NCBI GenBank assembly: GCA_905221605.1
Contig: CAJNDS010002101.1
Coordinates: forward strand, 455,595-519,594
Length of the DNA stretch: 64,000 nucleotides
Direction: 5' to 3'
DNA from: Symbiodinium natans
Lineage: Eukaryota; Sar; Dinophyceae; Suessiales; Symbiodiniaceae
The notes under the pieces are model-generated. The model had not been told where the DNA came from and made no database searches. It saw only the letters and a program-made list of their open reading frames with translations. Position numbers and translations under genes: made by a program. Below, piece by piece: positions 1 to 10,000 of the stretch (position 1 is the stretch's first letter; the number at the start of each line of letters is the position of its first letter).

Positions 1-180
1 CATATAGGACTGCTTCAAGGCACAACCTTGTTGTCATCTTCTGCACTGCTGTTACGTCAAGAAGCACGCCTTCGAAAAGTCCGTACTTCTGCACTGTACA
101 GGTCACAAAAAGTGAGTTGGAAACAAATACATAGTGTTGCGGCCCTGAAAGAGTCCGACAATTCGCCCGGCCAACTCTCA
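1..180 (-). other. PCP 3' flank
   Basis: This is the sequence downstream of the PCP stop. It has no AATAAA-like signal and no recognisable gene. It probably holds the 3' UTR and spacer. Confidence 0.4.
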
Positions 181-1579
181 TCAGCGCTGCGACGCTGCCA
201 CCACATCCTTGAAGGTGTAGAAGCCCTTTGCAGCGGCAGCTGCATCAAGAGGGTTCACCTTGGAGAACATGTTGTTGGGAATGGATCCATCCACAATTCC
301 GGCCATGGAGTTGTACACATCCATCACCGTTGCCTTTGGCACTGATGCGACAATGCGCCCGATAGCTGCGTTCACTGCCTCGTAATCCGCAGCAGACGTC
401 ACTCCCTTGGCGTCGACGCTGCCAATGGCCTTGTGGTGCGCCTCAGCGGCAGCCTTCAGCAGGTTTCCGTCCATCTGGCTGCCCATCACGATCATCTTGT
501 CAATGGCCTTCATCACCTTCGGGGCAGTGGTGTCTGGCAGCGGCTTCAGGTAAACATCGGACAGCCAGTCCACCTGAGGGCGCGCACACAAGGAAACCAG
601 CATGCTCGGTCAAAGGAAACCCATCTCAAACAAACCCTTAGGAACTGGAAACGGCATGGGAAATTAAGCGAGGTTTCTGACTCATTTCCGCAAAGATAAT
701 GAGAAATGACAAGCGCCGACCCCAACTTTTCTCCTTTGCAACCCTGCGCCTCTTTCAAGAAGGGGTAAGATGCATCCGAAAGGGCCTTCGCCGCCGTGCC
801 AATCTTGTCACCAGTGGGCACAGTGGCCTTCGCGCCGACCGCAGTCACTTGGTTCCTTGGATTTGTGTGAGAAGTGCACTTGAGAAGGGCGCTAGGTATA
901 GAAGCCCACAAATACAGAAGGATGCGGGAGTTCTGAAAACATCGAAACTAGATCTGAATCAAACTCCAATGCTCTTTTCCACCACATCCTTGAACTCCAA
1001 GAAGCCCTTGTATGCCTTCTCGGCATCTGCACCATTGACCAAAGACTTCATGTACGCGGGCACCTTGGGGTCAGTGATGTCCTTCACGGCATTGTAGACG
1101 TCCATGACCTTTGCCTTGGGGACGGACGCCACGACGCGGCCCAAAGCCGCGTTCACTGCATCCCAATCCGCACGAGAAGTCACACCGTTGGGACCTGAGA
1201 TGCTTCCGATGGCCTTGTGATGGGCCTCCGCCGCTGCCTTCAAGAGCTTGGGGTCTGCTGCTGCTCCCATGTCAATCATCTTGTCGATCGCCTTCAGCGC
1301 TTTGAGAGGTTGGAACTTGCCAGGAGCTTGCAAGAAGATGCCGTTGTTCCAGTCCACTTCCTTCGCGAAGTCATAGGAAGCATCACCAAGCTTCTTCGCT
1401 GCGTCACCGATCTCGTCGGCGAAGGCAGCCGGAGCCATCATCATGCCGGCTGCGGACGCAGCTGCCACTGGCGCAGCCGCCCTGCGAAGTGGACCTGGCA
1501 CGAATCCGGAGCAGGAGAGGCCGCATGCCAGCAACGCAGCCGCAACAACGCAAGCGGTGACCTTCCTGGAGCGCGCCAT
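181..1579 (-). CDS. PCP: Peridinin-chlorophyll a-binding protein precursor, three exons
   Basis: This is a water-soluble light-harvesting protein of the dinoflagellate thylakoid lumen that binds peridinin and chlorophyll a. The exons are 975-1579, 750-855 and 181-573, giving 367 residues, the usual size for the long two-domain form. The start at 1579 gives a hydrophobic signal (AACVVAAALLACGL-like core), an FVP motif beginning the plastid transit part, and an AFA|DE lumen-type cleavage before residue 55. The mature part has two homologous halves. Each has the A-E-A-H-H-K-A-I-G motif, with His at mature positions 66 and 229, the known chlorophyll-associated histidines. The stop is TGA at 181-183. 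An upstream in-frame ATG at 1633 was rejected because it precedes the signal sequence. Identity is seen directly; the function comes from the family. Confidence 0.95.
574..749 (-). other. PCP intron 2 (GC-AG)
   Basis: This 176-nt intron has a GC donor after F-L-K-E and a CTCAG acceptor before V-D-W-L-S-D. Joining restores the conserved F-L-K-E-V-D-W-L sequence exactly, so these borders are well supported. Confidence 0.88.
856..974 (-). other. PCP intron 1 (GA-AG)
   Basis: This 119-nt intron separates the two PCP halves. The reading frame stops soon after F-K-D-V-V-E-K and resumes at N-Q-V-T-A-V-G. The only splice pair I find that keeps the family length is a GA donor (974-973) with an AG|G acceptor (857-856), giving E-K-N-Q-V-T. 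A GC donor two bases further with a later AG also stays in frame but deletes residues. Confidence 0.75.
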
Positions 1580-1746
1580 TCGCAAGAGAGCAAGAGGAGA
1601 AACTCTTGTGGTCAAGAGTATGTTAAAAGCCAAAAGTGCTCCCTAACCAGCACCAGCTTTTCACGAAGCATACTTTTCCAAAAGTCATGCTGGTCACAAC
1701 ACCTGCAGGCACAACCGCTGGGACGATTCCCAGCCTTGATCTTGCA
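1580..1746 (-). promoter_or_regulatory. PCP 5' flank, possible terminal exon of the upstream gene
   Basis: This 167-bp flank separates PCP from the telomere-type tracts. It must contain the PCP 5' UTR and any trans-splicing acceptor; one candidate AG lies at 1644-1643. It also contains an open frame from a CTAG acceptor (exon start 1746) to TGA at 1614-1612, reading C-K-I-K-A-G-N-R and later W-K-S-M-L-R-E-K-L-V. This could be the last exon of the upstream gene. If so, only 32 nt separate its stop from the PCP start. The evidence is weak. Confidence 0.25.
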
Positions 1747-1837
1747 CTAGAACCCCGCCCTAAACCCTAAACCCTGCGCCCTAAACCCTCTACGCCCTAA
1801 ACCCTAAACCCTAAACCCTAAACCCTAAACCCTAAAC

Positions 1838-1934
1838 CCCCTAAGGCAGGCACCTCAGACACCCGAGGCCCAGGGCCGCGGAGGCCCCCGCGCCGCGCGC
1901 GTGGCGGAGGAGGTGGCAGCACGCAGCCCGGGGC
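1838..1934 (-). CDS. Candidate exon, Pro/Arg-rich
   Basis: This is a GC-rich island between CCCTAAA and TTTAGGG tracts. The acceptor reads AAGAG|G and the donor is the first GT of GTTTAGGG. One frame reads A-P-G-C-V-L-P-P-P-P-P-R-A-R-R; other frames are also open, so the frame is uncertain. Confidence 0.35.
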
Positions 1935-3067
1935 CTCTTGGGGATTAGGGTTTAGGGTTTAGGGTTTAGGGCTAGGGTTCAGGTGTTTCGACTCTTGCTG
2001 CGGGTTCTGGGGTTTAGGGTCTGGGGCTTGCGGCTTTGGGCTTTGGGGATTCGGGCTGAACCCCAAACACCCAAAACCCCCGAAACCCCCACCAGCTAAA
2101 ACCCTAAGACCTGAAAAACACCCTTAAAAAACCCCCAACCCCCAAGGCCTAAACCCTCCCTATGGGGAAACATCCCGCAAGGGCGGGCAGGGTGACCTAA
2201 GGGTTTAGTGGCTTACAACAGGGTTTAGTTTAGACTCCAACTATCGAGGCTCAATTAATAGTAGCTTCTTCTTGTTCATTATTTTCTTCGCTTTTGTTTG
2301 TTCGAGGTGCCAGTGCACAAAGGGCCGATGAAACAGAGGCACGCCTGGAACTGCGCATCGGACATGTTGGGGTTCAGGGCTTAGGGCCCTTGCAAGAGAG
2401 CGGTGCTGGGTTAAGGGCTCCTACACAAATCCGAGACCCAAACACTTAAGAAAAGAGGCCAGAACGCCGCAGCCACCCCAAACCCGACCCCGAAACCCTA
2501 AACCTTAGACAGCAAGTGGGCTTAGAATTTCTAGGGTTCAAGATCTTCATAGGCTTTAGAGTTTAGGGCTTAGGGTTCAACTAGACCGACCCTAGTCCCT
2601 ATAAAACAGACAAGGGCAGATACTAAGAGCAAAAAACATTCCAAGCCCAAACAACAAAAAATCGCGGAGTCCCGCATCCCGTAGAAAACCGCGCGGAGTC
2701 CCACATCCCGTAGAAAAACGCGGGAACCCTCAAAGCTCCCCAAACCTTGCACCCTAAACCCCTTCAAACCCTTACCGAACCTCTCAAAGCCCACCCAGAC
2801 AGCAGCCCTTCGAACCCCTCAAACCTCAAACCCAAAAACCCAAAACCCCTAAACCCTACACCCTACACCCTAAACCCCAAAACCCCAAACCCTAAACAGG
2901 AAACCCTAAACCCGAAACCCCAAACCCTAAACCCTAAACCCCTAAACCCTAAACCCCTAAACCCTAAACCCCAAACCCTAAACCCCAAACCCTAAACCCC
3001 AAACCCTAAACCCCAAACCCTAAACCCGAAACCCTAAACCCCAAACCCTAAACCCTAAACCCTAAAC
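1935..3067. other. Intron interval, no gene seen
   Basis: It holds degenerate telomere-type tracts at 1945-2100 and a long mixed CCCTAAA/CCCCAAA block at 2747-3066. Nothing recognisable lies in 2160-2740 apart from short duplicated phrases at 2660-2710. Confidence 0.5.
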
Positions 3068-3128
3068 CCCGAACGATCGGAGCTCTGGGCCTCGACTGCC
3101 CCAGGTGCGACGCGGCCAACTCGGGCAC
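3068..3128 (-). CDS. Candidate exon
   Basis: The acceptor is GGGCAG|GTG and the donor is G|GTTTAGGG of the next repeat tract. The phase-0 frame reads V-P-E-L-A-A-S-H-L-G-Q-S-R-P-R-A. No family is recognised. Confidence 0.5.
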
Positions 3129-3845
3129 CTGCCCACCACGGTTTAGGGTTTAGGGTTTAGGGTTTAGGGTTTAGGGTTTGGGGTTTGGGGCTTAGGGTTT
3201 GGGGTTTAGGGCTTCGGGTTTGGGAGGGTGTGGGCTTTAGGGTTTTTTTCGTGCTTATGAGGTTAATGGGTTTTTGGGGTCTGGGGATTTTTAGGGTTTA
3301 GGTTCTATGGGGGGCTTTAGGGTTTGTCGGGTTTAAGGTTTAGGTTTGAAAGGGTTGAGGGTTTAGGGCTTATGGGGGGGGGGGGGGGATCAAGGTTTTA
3401 GGGATTAGTTTATAGGGTTTGGCATTTATAGGGTTTAGCGCTTGAAGGGTTTAGGACCGTTTAGGGTTTGGGGTTTATGAGGTGTATAGGGTTTAGTTTA
3501 GGGTTCTTAGGGTTTTTTGGTGGTTTAAGGTTTTAGGGTTTACAGGATTTAGAGTTTGGGGTTTGTTTAGGGTTTCGGGCTTGGGGGGGTTAGGGTTTAG
3601 CATGTATGGGGAGCTGTAGGGTTGATAGGGTTTATGGGATTTATGCAAAGGTTTCTAGGGTTTAGGGTTCAGGGTGTTGAGGTCTAGGGTTTGTCCAAGT
3701 TGGGTGCTCGGGGGCTTTAGTGTTTATAAGGTTTACAGGCAGGGGTTATAGGGTTTTTGGGGCCCCCTCCCTAAACTCTAAACTCCCTAAACCCTAAACC
3801 CTAAACCCTAAACTCTAAACCCCTAAACTTTACCTAAACCCGAAC

Positions 3846-3911
3846 CCCCCCCCCCCCCGAAGCTCCAGAAGCCTCGGCTTCTGCGAGGTGCAAGTCTCCC
3901 AGCGCCAGAAC
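3846..3911 (-). CDS. Candidate exon
   Basis: The acceptor is CTGGCCAG|GTT. The frame reads V-L-A-L-G-D-L-H-L-A-E-A-E-A-S-G-A. The 3' border is unclear because the exon runs into a G homopolymer. Confidence 0.5.
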
Positions 3912-3970
3912 CTGGCCAGGGGTGGGGATTAGGAGTTTAGGGTTTAGGGTTTAGGGTTTAGGGTTAACTA

Positions 3971-4079
3971 CCCAAAGAGCCCAATATTGCTTAATTAAGG
4001 CATATACCTTAAATCATATTAAGCATCCCTATATGATTTAAGGAATGTTCCTTAATTAAGCAATATTGGGCTCTTTGGG
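3971..4079. mobile_element. Palindromic element family A, copy 1
   Basis: This is a near-perfect 109-bp palindrome with ends CCCAAAGAGCCCAATATTGC and its reverse complement, around a central GGATCC-like core. It has no coding capacity, which fits a MITE-like element. Five further good copies occur in the window. Confidence 0.85.
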
Positions 4080-4715
4080 CAATTCAGGGTTAGGGGACTA
4101 GTGTTTTTCAGTTTCAGAACACAGGGCTAAGGGTTTCGAGCTTTCGGGTGGCAGCAGGTAGGGCCTTGGGGTTTTAGGAACCAACGCTCTATGTAGCGTT
4201 TTGGGAAAAAGCTTTGGGGGCATAGGGTTCAGGGTTTAGGTTTGGGAGTTTGGGGTTTAGGGTGTCTACTTGCAAGGATGGGGTTTCGGGCTTTAGGGTG
4301 GGTGGGGGGGGGGGGGGGGGGTGTTGGATTAGGAGTGTAAGGGTCAGGGTTTAGGGTTTAGGGTTTAGGGTTTAGGGTTTAGGGTTTAGGGTTTAGGGTT
4401 TTAGGGGTTAAGGGTTCAGGGTTAAGGGTTAAGGGTTTAGGGTTTAGGGGGCCTCAGCTTCTGAGAATTTTCGAGCGGGGTTTAGGCTCAAGAGCTCTGG
4501 GGCCTAAGGTGTCTGGTAACAGGGCCTCGGGCTTCGGGCTTCCTTTGGCTTGTGGGTCTGAGGGTGTAGGGCCTTGGGGTTCGGGTTTATGGCCCCTAGA
4601 CCCTAAACCCTGAACCCTAAACCCTCATAAACCCTAAACCCTAAACCCTAAACATTAAACCCTACACCTTAGAAACCCTAAACGACTCCAAGGTTGGGGG
4701 CGTCGTCGTGCTTAC

Positions 4716-4749
4716 TCGGAAGGGTGGAGTTCGATCGAATTTGTAAATC
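4716..4749 (-). CDS. Candidate 34-nt exon
   Basis: The acceptor is TCTAG|GA and there is a strong GTAAGC donor. The frame reads F-T-N-S-I-E-L-H-P-S. Confidence 0.4.
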
Positions 4750-4866
4750 CTAGACCCCGAAGGGTTTACTGGTTATAGGGTTTAGGGTTTAGGGGTTTTA
4801 GGGTTTTGGGGTTTAGGGCTTAGGGTTTAGTGTTTAGGGATTAGGGTAAACCCTAAACCCTAAAAC

Positions 4867-4940
4867 GCAAACTTCCTTCTTGATAGCGGCCGAGCAGCAG
4901 CGCCGGCTGCAGCCCGGGTGTCTGCCTCCAGGCAGCGTAC
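4867..4940 (-). CDS. Candidate exon
   Basis: The acceptor is CCGCCAG|G and the donor is GC|GTTTTAGGG. Two frames are open (V-R-C-L-E-A-D-T-R-A-A-A-G and Y-A-A-W-R-Q-T-P-G-L-Q-P). The neighbouring phases do not decide between them. Confidence 0.45.
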
Positions 4941-5160
4941 CTGGCGGAGGGTTTAGGGTGCTTATCGGACTTACAAGCCTAAACCCTAAACCCTAAACCC
5001 TAAACCCGAAACCCTAAACCCTAAACCCAAAGGTTCAGGATCTATGTGGGTTTGAAGGCTTCTTTGGGGGGCTTTACAGAGCCCAGGGATGTTCAGGGCT
5101 GTCCATGCATGATTGGGGCTTCGGCTTATTTGTGCCCTGGGTTTCGACCCTAAAAGCTAA

Positions 5161-5349
5161 ACCCTAAACCCTAAACCCTAAACCCTAAACCCTAAACCCT
5201 AAGCCCTAAGCCCTAAGCCCTACACCCTAAACCCTAAACCCTTAACCCTAAACCCTTAACCTAACCCTAAACCCTAAACCCTAAACCCTAAACCCTAAAC
5301 CCTAAACCCTAAACCCTAAACCCTAAACCCTAAACCCTAAACCCTAAAC
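5161..5349. repeat. CCCTAAA tract upstream of an exon
   Basis: This is about 27 heptamer units including a CCCTAAG block. It sits at the transcript 3' end of no exon but immediately left of the exon at 5363-5423, so it belongs to the intron that follows that exon on the minus strand, with the next tract in inverted order. Confidence 0.7.
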
Positions 5350-5362
5350 CTAATCTCTTTAC

Positions 5363-5423
5363 CTGGTGCTGCTGGGTGGCTGTGACGCCTGCCAGCTCCC
5401 GCTTCGTGCCAGCCGCGGCCGAC
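5363..5423 (-). CDS. Candidate exon with consensus donor
   Basis: The acceptor is CCAAG|GTC and the donor CCAG|GTAAAG is close to consensus. The frame reads V-G-R-G-W-H-E-A-G-A-G-R-R-H-S. Confidence 0.55.
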
Positions 5424-7517
5424 CTTGGAGGTCTAGGGTTTAGGGTTTAGGGTTTAGGGTTTAGGGTTTAGGGTTTAGGGTTTAGGGTTTAGGGTCTACA
5501 GCTCATAGGGCTTGAGGTTAACAGCGCTTGCAGGGTTTTGCGCGGCGTATACCCTGGTCACACGTAGACTTCTGGCGGCCCTTGTTAAACTAGCTCATGG
5601 TTGGGGTAGTATTAAACATGCAGATCTCTATTCCTTATTGAGTTTAAGCACCCTAAAAAATGGAAAATGTTACCCCGCTATGACGAAGCTATATATAGCT
5701 TCAAAGTACTAGAGCTTACAGTCCCCTGACGGGGAGTTGCAGAAGAACCTTGGCGAAACAAAAACATACGAACACCCTTAAACGGATGCTTAGGACTAGC
5801 TTTATTTGCTTAGGGTTCCTCAAGCTAAACCCAGGTTCGCACCATGAACCCTAAACCTTCACTCTAGAAGAAGGGTTTAAGGTTGCCTTGGGTTTGGGGA
5901 CCCTTTCCAGGAAGAACAGGCGACATTTTCCTGAACCCGAAGCCCTAAACCCTTGAAGGGGCCAGGGAAACCTTACACCCCCATAAACCTCACGTAGGGG
6001 TGTGCTCCCCTGTCCCATAACAAAATTCAAACGTCCGTTTCAGTTGGGAATAAGAGCGGTTTAGGGTTTAGGGTTTAGGGTTTAGGGTTTAGGGTTTAGG
6101 GTTTAGGGTTTAGGGTTTAGGGTGTGGTTGAATATCTAGGATGGCCCAGCCTTTATAGCCCTCGGACACACATTCCTGAATATGATCCTCTGAGGCTAAA
6201 TAAGGGACCACATGGCGTACCTAGTGTACGTACTCCGAAAGTTTTCAACTCGTGCCGGCTGGCAAAGGATCGGAAGTGTGTCAAGGTGTGATGCTAAACC
6301 CTAAACCCGAAACCTCAAGTCGCCTAAACCCTAAACCCTAAACCCTAAACCCTAAACCCTAAACCCTAAACCCTAAACCCTAAACCCTAAACCCTAAACC
6401 CTAAACCTAAACCCTAAACCCTAAACCCTGTGGTTTTGGGAACCAGTGGTTCGGTGGCGGCGAAGAAAACCAAAGTCTCAGTGCTGAAGGCTCAGGGGAT
6501 ACCTTCACCACGGGTTCGCCAGAAGAGCCTGTCGTCGACGTAGGCCGAGGCCTCAACGTCTTCTGCGAGACGTACTGCGCCCAGACGTGCATGATCACAG
6601 CCGCGAGCAGAGGGGTCAGGGGACATCCCTGGAGCAGGCCCCTGGAAGCTTGGCGCCACTGAGCTGCATACTGCCAGCAAAGACGACGACACTCTCGGTA
6701 GAAAGTACGCCCGCAAGCTTGGCGCCAAGAACTCTCAAGTGCGCCAAGATCCTTCGGAAAAGTACGACGACGCTCGTGTTATTTATTTTCTTATCATCAT
6801 TATATGTTTATTGTTCTTATTATTCTTTTCCTTAATATTATGATATTGTTTTAGGGGGGGGGGGGGCTGGACTTGGACTTGGACTTGGTGCGGGGCTCCG
6901 AGTCGGGGATTTAGAATGCAGGGCTTTCGGGTTCCAAGGTTTGTTTTGTGGGAGAGTTTAGGGTTTAGGGTTTGGGGTTTAGGGCTGAGGATGTAGGGCT
7001 TGTGGCTTTTTGAGGTTTTCCGTTGGGTTGAGGGTTTCGGGCTTAGGGTTTAGGATAGGCAATCTTCAGATTTGTTTGCTCAAGGGAATCGGGGGGGTCT
7101 GTTGCGGTTTAGGGTCTTTAGGGATTAGGGCTGGGGTTTTAGGGTTTAGCGTCAGGGCTCAGGTGTTGAGGATTGAGGGATGAGGGCTTAGGCTTCTAGG
7201 GCTCAGGACTGCGGGCTTAGGCGTTAAGGCTTAGGTTTCTAGGGTTTAGGGTTTAGGGCTTGGGCTGTCAGGGTTGAGGGTCGTGGGGTTTAGGGTGTGG
7301 GGAATGAACACCCCAAACCCTAAAACCCTAACAACGAAAAGGAATTAGGGTGCAGCCTAGTCCTAAAAGCCCTAAACCCCCTTAACACCCATATAAACCG
7401 TGAGCCCCTTAAACCCTAAAACCCTACAACCCTACAACCCTAAAACCCTAAAACCCTGAAACCCTAAACCCGAAAAACCCTAAACCCGAACCCCCCACCC
7501 CAACTAAACCCTAAAGC
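5424..7517. other. Large intron interval
   Basis: It contains TTTAGGG tracts at 5438-5494 and 6059-6123, a CCCTAAA tract at 6297-6428, a reverse-transcriptase remnant at 6430-6770, an AT-rich stretch at 6775-6850 and degenerate repeats at 6950-7510. No other gene was seen. Confidence 0.55.
6430..6770 (-). pseudogene. Degenerate reverse-transcriptase fragment
   Basis: Two overlapping minus-strand frames carry adjacent reverse-transcriptase motifs. One reads G-L-L-Q-G-C-P-L-T-P-L-L, a finger/palm motif. The other reads A-Y-V-D-D-R-L-F-W, with the catalytic Y-V-D-D. They are separated by a frameshift, so the element is dead. It most resembles non-LTR or LTR retroelement RT, but I cannot name the family. 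Confidence 0.6.
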
Positions 7518-7590
7518 CCAGCAGTCTGGGGCCCCTCGGCCCCTCCGCGAAAAGGAGGCAGGAAGCTCCGCCTCTGGAAGCGGCGATGAC
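7518..7590 (-). CDS. Candidate exon
   Basis: The acceptor is TGCGCAG|GTC and the donor is probably GC. One frame reads V-I-A-A-S-R-G-G-A-S-C-L-L-F-A. Plus-strand frames are also open, so strand rests on the general pattern. Confidence 0.4.
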
Positions 7591-7613
7591 CTGCGCATGT
7601 GATTGCGGGGGGG

Positions 7614-7710
7614 TTAGGGTTAGGGTTTAGGGTTTAGGGTTTAGGGTTTAGGGTTTAGGGTTTAGGGTTTAGGGTTTAGGGTTTAGGGTTTAGGGTTTAG
7701 GGTTTAGGGT
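7614..7710. repeat. TTTAGGG tract
   Basis: About 13 near-perfect TTTAGGG units lie on the right of the exon at 7518-7590. Confidence 0.9.
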
Positions 7711-7729
7711 GTTGGGACCCTTAACCTTT

Positions 7730-8110
7730 GCTTACTCTCTTGGGGTACTTATACGGTCCCTTAGTATGGTCCCTTACCTTCTGGTTCTGAAGTATGGGCT
7801 CTTGGGTTCTGTAGGGTGTGGGGGTATATAAGGAGCCCCTTTCAGACATCAGAATCTTGATGCCTTCCTAAACGGCCTCCTAAAGGTAATTAGGACCAAT
7901 TCTTGGCAGCTATATGTAGTGGAACATACAGTAGATTCTTTGGGCTCTTAGAACCTAACCGAGACTTGCAAGGGGCTCGGGATATCCTACTTCTAAGGGT
8001 TGCTTCATGGGCCCTTACGATGGTCCCTTCACTTATTCAAAAGATACTGAAGTATGGGCCATTGAATTGTATAGGGTATATCAGGGGGATTTGAGGAGTC
8101 CCCATTTTAA
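7730..8110. mobile_element. Palindromic element family D, compound copy
   Basis: It carries repeated and inverted phrases of the type GGTCCCTTAGTATGG...GGGCCCATA with TATATACCCC in the arms. At least eight related copies lie elsewhere in the window. No protein was recognised. Confidence 0.55.
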
Positions 8111-8197
8111 GGGCCCATATTAGGAAACCATGTAACTACCGTTCAGACTACTGCATTTCTCCTCCAATGACTTTATTCTAACGACTTTGTGGAACCA

Positions 8198-8314
8198 AAG
8201 GAACTCTTAATCCAAGAGAAACCTAGCAATAAGCAGGGTGCCCCTTTGTGGCTGAAAGGAATATCAGGGAACCCGGCGCCCTGACCAAAAGGGGATGAGG
8301 GCCTACCCTGGGTA
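8198..8314. mobile_element. Palindromic element family C, diverged copy
   Basis: It matches the family pattern: an AACCTAGGAATA-like start, a GGGTGCCC...TTTGG arm, AAGGGAACC, and a GGGCCTACTC end. Confidence 0.5.
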
Positions 8315-8335
8315 GCTAAACCCTAAACCCCAAAC

Positions 8336-8449
8336 CGTGAAGTCAGCTCCTCAAGTTTTTGATTGAAATGGAGTGCGGGTCTGAGGCAAGTGGCCCGCTG
8401 TCCGACGGCCAAAGCCATCGCCAGGCTTTCTGGGGCCTCTCCCAGGCAG
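8336..8449 (-). CDS. Candidate exon, 114 nt
   Basis: The acceptor is TTGCAAG|C and the donor is CG|GTTTGGGG at the start of a repeat tract. The frame reads C-L-G-E-A-P-E-S-L-A-M-A-L-A-V-G-Q-R-A-T and ends N-Q-K-L-E-E-L-T-S. Unassigned, amphipathic helical character. Confidence 0.55.
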
Positions 8450-9130
8450 CTTGCAATGGATTGGGGCTTAGGGTTTAGGGTTTGGAGGGGTTTGGGTTTG
8501 GGTTTGGGGTTTTAAGTAAGGCTTAGTGTTTCGGGGTTTACGATTCATGGTTTGGGGCTCTTGGGTTAGGATTGTCTACATGGGTTCTGGTGTTTAATGT
8601 TTTGGGTATTTGAGTCTCAGGCTTGAGGAAGAAGATATATGTGGAGTATTTTACTAGTATGGAGAGCGGGTATGGAAATAGCATAGTAACAAGCGCTTCG
8701 TAGTAGCTTCGTGTTTGAAGGGTTGTCGTTTCAACTACTGTCTGGTAGAGGGAAGCACACTTTTTTTCTATCGCAACAGTGATTAAGCACGAAGATACTG
8801 GGGCCTCTTCCCCTTAGACGTACAAACCCTAGGCCCTAAAACCCTAAACCCTAATTAAACCCCAAGCCCTAAACCCCAATACGGAGGTGGTGACTCTGCT
8901 GTCGCGCTGAGGACTGTCAATGGTAGTTGATCAAAAGGGTGTTCCGTAAAGGAGCTTCCCATGTGTCCATGCGAAACCCACCACGACCCTCTCAACATTT
9001 CCGAAAGTGCGCTATAAACCCGGAACCCTCAAACCAAAACCCTAAACCCTAAACCCTAAACCCTGATCCTAAACCCTAAACCGTAAACCCTAAACCCTAA
9101 ACCCTAAATTGAACCCCAAAACCTTTAGAC
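8450..9130. other. Intron interval
   Basis: It holds degenerate TTTAGGG sequence at 8460-8580, unassigned sequence at 8630-8820 and CCCTAAA tracts at 8826-8880 and 9010-9110. No gene was seen. Confidence 0.5.
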
Positions 9131-9204
9131 CATGCCTCTTGGGCGGAGGGTGGCAGGATCTCTGCGAGCGCAGAGCACAAGTCCTGCAAGGCTTTCTTTG
9201 CGGT
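9131..9204 (-). CDS. Candidate exon, helical
   Basis: The acceptor is ATGAG|AC and the donor is CATG|GTCTAA. The frame reads T-A-K-K-A-L-Q-D-L-C-S-A-L-A-E-I-L-P-P-S. Confidence 0.55.
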
Positions 9205-9411
9205 CTCATGGTCGCAAGCCCTAAACCCTCAACCCTAAACCCTAAACCCTAAACCCTAAACCCTAAACCCTAGACCCTAGACCCTAGACCCTAGACCCTA
9301 GACCCTAAACCCAAGCCCAACACCTAAGAAACTCTCAAATTCACCCACCGCAAGGCGGCAATGCAGGTCTCGGTTGTATGGGTTTAGGCTTGTGGGGTTT
9401 AAGGGCGAAAG

Positions 9412-9500
9412 CTTGGGATGTTCCCCCTTATACTAACAGTCTTTAAATGGGTCTATAGTACCCCCTACCATAATGCTAGAAAAAGGGGGAACATCCCAAG
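9412..9500. mobile_element. Palindromic element family B, copy 1
   Basis: The inverted ends CTTGGGATGTTCCCCC and their reverse complement enclose about 55 bp. The same ends occur at 52821-52922 and 53400-53502, and one arm occurs near 19035-19052. Confidence 0.75.
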
Positions 9501-9947
9501 CTGAAGCCTACACCTTTGACCCTTTATCCTCGGCCGGTGGCAGCCCTCCTGCTTCAGGTGTGGTTCAGGAGCTCATGAAATACCCTCCCTCTCGACTGTT
9601 CCTAGAAGGTCTTCATCAACATTAACCTTGCATGGTCAACTGACAGGTACCCAACAAAACCTACATTATGTCCAAGAAAGTGTGTGTTGACTTTCAAATA
9701 CTTGAAAGCACACCGAAGACATGCGCTTGCCCAAGAGCCCTGAAAACCCCGAACCCTGAACCCTCAACCAGTCTGAGGCCTGAAAAACTTCGCCCTTCCT
9801 TCCCTACTGAGAACCAGGACGTTTGGAGCCCTAAACCATAAACCCTAAACTTACTAAACCCTAAACCATAAACCCTAAAACCTAAACTTACTAAAACCTA
9901 AACTTACTAAAACCTAAACCCTAAACCCTAAACCCTAAACCCTAAAC

Positions 9948-10000
9948 CCTCCCGGACCTCCCTGCTCCACTCGGACCGCGAGGACGCGAGGCGCCGGATC
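9948..10000 (-). CDS. Candidate exon
   Basis: The acceptor is CTCCCAG|GAT and the donor is G|GTTTAGGG. The frame reads D-P-A-P-R-V-L-A-V-R-V-E-Q-G-G-P. Confidence 0.5.

Noticed and set aside
1621-1660. Relict dinoflagellate spliced-leader sequence upstream of PCP
   Set aside because: On minus, CACTTTTGGCTTTTAAC only loosely resembles the spliced-leader 3' half and lacks its CAAG end.
2747-2995. Pro/Asn/Lys-rich open frames such as repeated L-N-P-K-P or G-L-G-F-R-V endings
   Set aside because: These are translations of CCCTAAA or TTTAGGG units and occur wherever a tract lacks stops in that frame.
7518-7590. Plus-strand reading S-G-A-P-R-P-L-R-E-K-E-A-G
   Set aside because: Plausible alone, but the acceptor/donor pattern and all certain exons are on the minus strand.
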